A stretch of 64,000 nucleotides of DNA, from NCBI GenBank assembly GCA_016800925.1, contig JABCPU010000161.1, positions 1-64,000 on the forward strand, given 5' to 3'. A program made the translations under genes and the position numbers. Positions 58,001 through 64,000 of this stretch are shown here, one piece after another. The notes beneath the pieces are model-generated. The model saw only the letters and a list, made by a program, of their open reading frames with translations, was not told where the DNA came from and did no database searches. Position 1 is the stretch's first letter. Every line of letters starts with the position of its first letter. Source of the DNA: Suillus spraguei. Lineage: Eukaryota > Basidiomycota > Agaricomycetes > Boletales > Suillaceae.

Positions 58001-59191
58001 GCAGTCCTTGGAAAGGTCCCAACCGTCGCAAGCTAGGTCTGTCGAGTCAGAAGCAGTGTCTAATGGCGACAGGAGCATCCGCATCAAAGGTATCATTGCG
58101 GAGGTACTTGGCCTTCCGCTTTCCGATGTAGAAGACGATTCCGACTTCAAATCGCTCGGCCTTGACTCCCTCAGTTCATTAGAGGTTCTACATGCGCTCA
58201 AAACCGACCTGAATATTGACCTGCCCCACGATGCATTCGAAACTCATTCCACAATCGCATCCTTGAATGCTTCTTTCGATAAATCCTCTCTCAAGAAGTC
58301 CTCAGGAAGGTCTTCCACGTCGACGAGAACACTACAACCTGCATCATTCGATACTCGCATGTCACAACTCCAATCCAACAAGGGCGAGAACGCTGTCCCG
58401 CTACTTCTTATTCACGATGGCAGTGGCTTAATAAACCATTATAATCGCTTGATGCCGCTACAACGTGACCTCTTTGCTCTCTCCAATCCCTGCCTGATTA
58501 CTGGTGGAAAATGGGAGAGTGTCGAGCAGATAGCAGAATCCTATGCCAACGCTGTCATTAATGCGAAAACAGATCAGATCATCATTGGCGGTAAGCAGTC
58601 ACCATTTTTCAGCAGGACATCACTAACGACGCAAAACAGGATGGTCATTTGGTGGCGTAGTGGCCTTCGAAGCTGCTAAGAGGCTAGCTCAGAACGGCGT
58701 GCGTGTTCGCGGCATCGTTCTCATCGACGCTCCTTGTCCTACCAAACACGTTCCCCTTTCATCATCGGTCATAGACCATGTCACGAAGACACACTCTCGA
58801 GGAATTGATCCAGCAACCTTGAATCTTATCTCGGAACAATTCAAAGAAAGCACACGACTCCTTTCTTTCTACAAACCATCTCTTCAAGGAAAGCTTGAAG
58901 TTCCGCTAGTTCTCCTTCGCTCGTCTGAGGGGTATGCTCCTCCGGGTTTGAACGTTCCTGACTGGTTGCAACATCGTTCAAGCGAAGCTGCTGTCGTTAG
59001 CGAATGGGAAGCCCTTACACAATCCTCTGTAAAGACCTGGTCGATTCCAGGGGACCATTTCTCACCTTTCACTGCCGAGAATGTAAGAGTTTGATATGTC
59101 AGGGAGAAAAATCAACTAACGCTCAATTATGTAGATTGAACAGACATCTCAGCAGCTCAAGGATGCGTGTCACTTCGTGGAAAGGCTATGA
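52059..59191 (+). CDS. Non-reducing iterative type I polyketide synthase (SAT-KS-MAT-PT-ACP-ACP-ACP-TE)
   Basis: This assembles an aromatic polyketide from acetyl- and malonyl-CoA. It is about 2260 residues with 7 short introns (52704-52747, 53410-53462, 53791-53838, 54024-54078, 55305-55356, 58591-58639, 59083-59134). SAT: nucleophile motif GFSSG. KS: DTACSSS (Cys codon 53919-53921), [24 protein letters not shown] and GHSLGE, whose Ser codon is split by an intron. An Ala/Pro-rich linker follows (about 56185-56330). [16 protein letters not shown] (His) and [14 protein letters not shown] (Asp). ACPs: three LGLDSLSS sites with Ser codons at 57525, 57846 and 58167. TE: GGWSFGG and PGDHFSPF. Single bases appear to be missing near 52956, 56034 and 56877. 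Domain order fits basidiomycete orsellinic-acid-type synthases, but the product is inferred. Confidence 0.92.
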
Positions 59192-59807
59192 TATAATGGA
59201 TACACTGTGCTTTTGATATCACTCACTCTGCTTGCTCCATACTACTTTAGAATTTGTTTGTGTATAGATCCCTTTACCATCATCCTACTTGCATCTCATC
59301 CTTTCTCATTGCTCGTACTACTGCATCATTGTACTTGTATTGCCAATTCACTGATTGTCACATCCAACACGACTGCAATTCAGTTTTAATCCCGTTGAAA
59401 GATGATAGAGTCGATTTGGAATTGATAGCTCTGATGGATGATTCTTTTTCACGTCCTCTCTTCTATGTGGACGTAATTCAAATAACAACTTCCACAATGA
59501 CTGTAAAATCGAACATTGCAAGCGCAGACTCCCCCAGGGAGGAATCTTACGAGAAGCTCGACAGGTATCTCCTCGTCCAATTTGATATACAATGCTATGC
59601 AGAAAGGGTTCTGAAGTCCACGAGGAGAAACTCCAGCATGAGATACAGGAACCTGAACGATCTCCTGATAAAAACGGGGCAAGAATAACCCAGTTATTCA
59701 TGAATTGCCAGTGATAGTACAGAACTTAAATTAAAAAAAGATGAGATGTGTCAGTGTTCCGGAGAAGATAAATGATTCAACGTTACTGCCAATGGACCAC
59801 TAAAAAT
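59192..59807. other. Convergent intergenic spacer
   Basis: This lies between the stops of the synthase (plus) and kinesin (minus). A plus-strand frame to 59688 (DRYLLVQFDIQCYAERVLK near its end) has no recognised domain. It probably holds both 3' untranslated regions. Confidence 0.4.
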
Positions 59808-62762
59808 CTACAACGGTATGTTCTCCTTGCTCCCTAAAACATTCTTGTCCGGATTCTCCGACTTTGTCACTCCGGACTTGTGCTTCACAGACTCCATCTC
59901 GAAACTTACATCGTCCATGATACACCACTCCTCCTCGGGCATTTGATCCAGAAGACTTGGTTGTGCCTTCATGCTGCTAAAATCGACACGGGCAGGAGAA
60001 CACTCTGCATGTTCGATGATTGCAGGCACCACGTTTGCGGCTCGGCTCTGTTGACGTTCAGCGAACGCTACTGATGCACCTCCTAGCGTAGGTTTTGGAG
60101 GTTTGAGTTTTGAAGGTAGTGCGCCGCTACAGGCAAGGCCTAGCGAATCAAATTTGCTGACAAAAGATGCAAGAGCACGACGTTCCTCCTCGAGCTTTAT
60201 CCTTAGCTGCGTTCGATTCTTAGAACATAAAAGAATGCATATCAACATACAAAAGCTGACCTTCTTTTCTTTATCCAGCTGCCTGACAAGTTCGGCTGCC
60301 CAAGCCTCCTTTTCTTCTCGTTTCTTTACTTCTTCCAGAAGTTTTCCGACCCACTCCTTCTCAACATCCTCTCTGACGGCTCTCAGAGGCTCCCCTAAAT
60401 TATCCTCATACCCACGCACCACAATTTCAAGCTCACGGATTGTTTTCGATTGTTCAGCAATGAGCTTGTCTTTCTCGGTTTCTGAAGCATCTGGTGGAAG
60501 TTCTGGGCGAGAAAGAAGAGCAGCTTCTAGAGAAAGAATTTGAGTGGACTGTGACTCGAGTTGAAGGCGAGTCGCGAGAAGTTCTTGTTGAAGCTGTCAT
60601 AAATTGGCATTGTTTAACTAGAGAGAACGATATGATAGCGCCAAGTGTACAAACCTGGTATGGTGACATATCGAAATCAACTTTGGATGGACTGGCAGGC
60701 CGTGATTCATCTCCTTTGCTTTCATCAACCGTTTGAGACGTCAGAATGAGCTTTGTGAGCTGCTGTATTCGAGAGTTGAGGTCCTTCATCGCTTTTGATT
60801 CATCAATTTGCTGTGACAAGATCAGTCTGTTGAGAAGTATGTATCGGGAGGTGGACATTACCTCGCGTGCTGAGAGCCTGCGAGTTCGAGCAGGCGCTTC
60901 TGCTTCTCGTTCTGAAAGCTTATTCTTGAGTTCTTCGATCTCCTTCCTGTATCGTTCTATTAAAGCATCAGTATCAACAATCTCTTTCTTCTTCGCATTA
61001 AGCTAGGAGTGAGGAATCAGCATTCTAGGAACAATAAACAGGAAGAATGCGACGGACTTGCACTCGTTTAATCCTCTGGGCGAATAAAAGCGTACTCGTG
61101 CTTTCTGCTACAGCACTTGCATCGGGATTGATGGTACATATGACTGAGATTCGAGCATCTCCTGATAGTGAAGGTTGGAGCAGTCGGGTTAGCTTGGAGT
61201 TACGATAAGGCACATGGTCACTGAGAAAGACAATTTAAGTATCTAAAGCATAGGATAGGATGACGCCTGACTTTTTATTCTTTGCAGCGTTTTCTGCAAG
61301 AGTACCAATGACGCTTCCAAGTGTCAGCAAGCTGGTGTTGATATACTTCCCCTCCCTGGTTCTCTCTTTATCCGAAGTGGCTTTTTCGGAACCGGCAAGA
61401 TCAATTAAGCTCTGGATGATGATATTCAAATATTCAATAACCCCAATCAAGACCGAAAACAGAATGAAGCCCACCAATACGGAAGTCTGCACGCTTCTTC
61501 CTCCGATGGTCTGTAATCGAGGACCGCCGGGTGTCGGTGGGCGTGTGCCGGGAGTTTGACGGCCGCTTGGTGTCTCGCTCCTGGCCTCTCCCCTTTCTCT
61601 ACTCTCCACCACAAGTCGAAATACGCTATGGCTTCGACTACTCCGCTCATTCCAGTCTGTACTAGCCGTCCTTCGGTTTCTTTCTCCTCGCTCAAGGACT
61701 TCTTTGACACCCTTCAAGCTTGTCACGACTTCTTCTCGAAGTGGCACTAAAATACCCGAACCCTGAATTTGAACGGGCTGCGCAGCAGACATCGAGGGTG
61801 GTGCAAGCAAATCATATATCGTTTCGTTGTAAATTTCGAGGTAAGAGCACCGAAGAAGATATTCACGAGTGGGTGTACGACGGATGTAAGCAAACACATC
61901 CTTCATTGCACGCGGTATTATGCCCGGTTGATCTTCGCTCCCTGACTAAATGAGACTATGAGAAATGATCAGATGTGGATACAAAGGCGCTATCTCACAA
62001 GAGTGAATGTTTTCCCGCTGGCTGTTTGGCCGTAAGCGAAAATAATAGAATTGTAGCCGTCCATGGCAGCGCAGACATGGCTGCGAGCAACAGCATTGTA
62101 GACCGGTCGGTTCTCAGATCCAGTAATAACCTCGTCAAAGTGAAACTCTGGTGGTGTGGTTGCAGTTGACTTGGCGTATTGAGGGAAAAGCTTTATAGTG
62201 CGTTGTGCGCTATGATCCCATGCGACATGTGCAGAGGTGGTAGGGCGGATTCTGTGTAGTGTATTGGAATGGTTTCAGTATACATCAAAGATAAGCAAGA
62301 GGAGTAAAATGACCTGATAGATACAAGGACCTTGTCTTCCTTTCCGTAGTTAGGACCAAGGATCATGGCTTCATCGATGTCTGCTGAAACATCACCGGGC
62401 TCGACTGTCCGAAAATCGACTAGCGCATCTTCTGGATCAATACGACTAACATCCATATCACTCGTGGTTATGTGGGAGGAGGGAGTCTGACTCCTAGGCG
62501 TTCCAGGTGTGCGAGGGCGAGTTCCTTCGATGGACTTCTTTGCTGGAGTTGCAGGCACAGTTGCAAGAGACGACTTTGTCGCGGCAGTAGTCCGCAGTCG
62601 GGATTCAGAAGATAAAGCTGCCTTAAATTTCTTTGCTGTCGAACCAAGAACGCTAGTCTTTACTGCGGAGGGGAGTTCACTGCTAGATGCCAACGAAAGC
62701 GGACGTTTTGGTGTGAAAGGTACAGATCGTGTGAGCTTTGTGGGTGCAGGCATGGACGCCAT
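59808..62762 (-). CDS. Kinesin motor protein, N-terminal motor (probable kinesin-7/CENP-E type)
   Basis: This is an ATP-driven microtubule motor. A Ser/Thr/Pro-rich basic N-terminus (TPKRPLSLASSS) precedes the motor. The motor starts VLVSIRIRPT and has FAYGQTASGKTFTL (P-loop), YLEIYNETIYDLL, NERSSRSHSVFRL (switch I), DLAGSEK (switch II), NTSLLTLGSVIGTLAE and PYRNSKLTRLLQPSLSGDAR. A coiled coil follows (LIERYRKEIEELKNKLSERE, later KTIRELEIVVRG and KLEEERRAL) and an acidic tail ends KENIPL. The exon phases I checked (62762-62314, 62251-61999, 61945-61481, 61411-61272, 61220-61058, 61002-60862) agree, and four smaller exons follow. The kinesin-7 assignment rests on the motor-then-coil layout and the GKYINTSLLTLG style. 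The Met at 62762 is chosen; one lies three codons upstream. Confidence 0.9.
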
Positions 62763-63131
62763 CGTTGGCATATATCTCAAGTTTGTCGTCGTTGTTAACA
62801 AAGTACAAAGTATGTGTTCGGAATCACAGGTCGAAGTTAGTATGTTCAACCCTGGGAATGGAAACGCGCATCATGGTCACGTGCCAGGTGAGACGCGACT
62901 CACCACGTGACTTTACAAATTCTGTCAGCCAACTATGGCTTGGGGTTGGGTAGAGCTGCTAGTTTACGACGTTGGCAATGTAAATTAGCAGCTCTGCCCA
63001 ATTACATGTTCACAATAAGGGAACACACGTGCTACGTAAATTATACAGCTGCCCGGAAGATTCGTTGGTAATCTCCTTCCCAGCATTGAGCGCACATAAG
63101 AGTTCCATCTATTCTTTCATGCTCCAGTATG
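62763..63131 (-). promoter_or_regulatory. Kinesin promoter region with CACGTG and ACGCG boxes
   Basis: CACGTG occurs at 62878-62883, 62904-62909 and 63026-63031, the first two in a larger inverted arrangement (GTCACGTG ... CACGTGAC). ACGCG, the core of MluI cell-cycle boxes bound by MBF in other fungi, is at 62864-62868 and 62893-62897, about 100-135 bases upstream of the kinesin start. The function is inferred from motif identity only. Confidence 0.35.
62946..63001. repeat. 22-bp inverted repeat (hairpin)
   Basis: Arms 62946-62967 and 62980-63001 match in 20 of 22 positions around a 12-base loop. Both mismatches would be G-U pairs in RNA. It lies about 130 bases past the stop of the minus-strand GFA gene and upstream of the kinesin gene. 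It may be a 3'-end structure or a small transposon relic. Confidence 0.5.
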
Positions 63132-63859
63132 TCACTCCACGTATTTGTTATGCCCTTGGTGCCAGCTCTCAATTGAATCATCGGGATAATCCTCAAATAC
63201 CTTCTTCTTTCCCACTGGAAGGCGCACGTAGTTAGGCTTTGAGTCCGTTTTAACAACAACCTTTTGAAATCATTAGTAACCGCACTCGGGCTTGAGTGAC
63301 TAAGAATACTAGCTTACAAGCTCGTTAGGTGCCTCTAGCTCTGGGGTGTCGATAGCTGACGCAAATGGATGCAAAAGTTCAGGCCTTCATACCAACATAT
63401 CGTGATAAAATATTCGATGTACAAATATCACTCGAGTACTCACCAGGTTTTGTCATAAAGCCAGAGCATAGAAGAGCACTTCGTGCAAAAATTGCGCTCA
63501 GAAATGGCGATATACTCTTTTGGAGTATCCCTATCCATCACAGCCTTATACACTCTTATTCTCTCGCTCAACAACGATGTACGGAAAGTTTTATAACTGA
63601 ACTACGTACCCGATATGTTCTTTACCCTGGGCGACAATTAAGGTTTTGGAGTGCGCACCAAGATTGATAGAACCGCCAACACCGCCTACTTTGCGGCAGA
63701 TGGAACATACACATAGCTTTGTGCATAGTCACAACTCACGAAGATCCTAGAGGTTCAAGTGATTGTGCATCTGCTTACCTGATATGGGACAGGGGTGCTG
63801 CTTTCCACAGTAAATCTAACCGTACCACAATGGCAGCTCCCTTCAAGTGTAATGGGCAT
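63132..63859 (-). CDS. GFA/Mss4-like zinc-binding protein
   Basis: This belongs to the family of glutathione-dependent formaldehyde-activating (GFA/CENP-V) fold proteins; the actual substrate is unknown. Five exons (63859-63779, 63716-63610, 63560-63444, 63384-63318, 63260-63132) give exactly 166 residues with GT-AG introns. Zinc ligands are visible as SCHCGTVRF, CVCSICRKVGGV and NFCTKCSSMLWLYD. Then come PELLHPFASAIDTPEL and a Lys-rich C-terminus ending WHQGHNKYVE. These are the CxCG, CxxC and CxxC Cys sites of the fold. Length is normal for small fungal members. The ATG at 63859 follows immediately upstream of the family start ITLEGSCHCG. A branch-point-like TTACTAATG occurs in the last intron. 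Confidence 0.9.
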
Positions 63860-63947
63860 GTCGCGAGGTCGATCCGATCGCTCAAGCAAGCCCCTAAATG
63901 ATTGTTGATCTAGATGAGTACAGGTTGGAGCTCCGCTTAAAATATTC

Positions 63948-63954
63948 TATATAA
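63948..63954 (-). promoter_or_regulatory. Candidate TATA box of the GFA-like gene
   Basis: TATATAA lies about 90 bases upstream of the GFA-like start codon. TATATA is self-complementary, so it reads on the minus strand as well. Confidence 0.35.
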
Positions 63955-64000
63955 GCGTTATCATTTTTTTTCTGTTCCTTCAGATTAAAGAAGGCTTGCC

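Overview
This window looks like nuclear DNA of a mushroom-forming basidiomycete (Agaricomycetes). The evidence is a FunK1-type fungal kinase, genes with many introns of about 45-60 bp, a basidiomycete Harbinger-type transposase, Ty3/Gypsy elements with C-terminal chromodomains, and a fungal non-reducing polyketide synthase. It divides into a transposon nest (about 1-32750), a zone of broken genes (about 35900-41700), and a mostly intact gene-bearing arm (about 41743-63859).

The nest is layered. Two copies of one chromodomain Gypsy family lie head to head: Gypsy-1 on the minus strand (565-6769) and Gypsy-2 on the plus strand (8949-14820). An intact Tc1/mariner element (6770-8386) sits between them. 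Each Gypsy body carries a solo LTR of its own family with perfect 5-bp target duplications, and both keep an extra zinc-knuckle ORF between the chromodomain and the 3' LTR. Right of Gypsy-2, a Harbinger-type transposase gene is split by Gypsy-2, by a fold-back Tc1 element and by an LTR. Beyond lie an LTR-B copy (18427-19344), a second fold-back Tc1 (20208-21808), a decayed Gypsy-3 interrupted and followed by LTR-A copies, and a 4.8-kb hAT element (27973-32741) with an 8-bp duplication and an LTR in its transposase gene.

Next come a FunK1 kinase gene (32914-35596, minus) and a zone of remnants: a GH3-domain fragment, a LINE 3' end, a truncated anthranilate phosphoribosyltransferase gene, and unrecognised ORFs.

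The last arm holds mitochondrial FAD-dependent glycerol-3-phosphate dehydrogenase (minus, 7 exons), a DUF5745-like protein (plus, single exon), a SAT-KS-MAT-PT-ACP-ACP-ACP-TE polyketide synthase (52059-59191, plus), a kinesin (59808-62762, minus, convergent with the synthase) and a GFA/Mss4-like zinc protein (63132-63859, minus). No tailoring enzymes, transporter or regulator flank the synthase, so it looks solitary, as expected for a simple aromatic acid synthase; the product is inferred only.

The synthase (three sites) and the FunK1 gene (one site) each read cleanly except for single missing bases at or beside short C runs. The shared pattern suggests sequencing under-calls rather than four independent null mutations.
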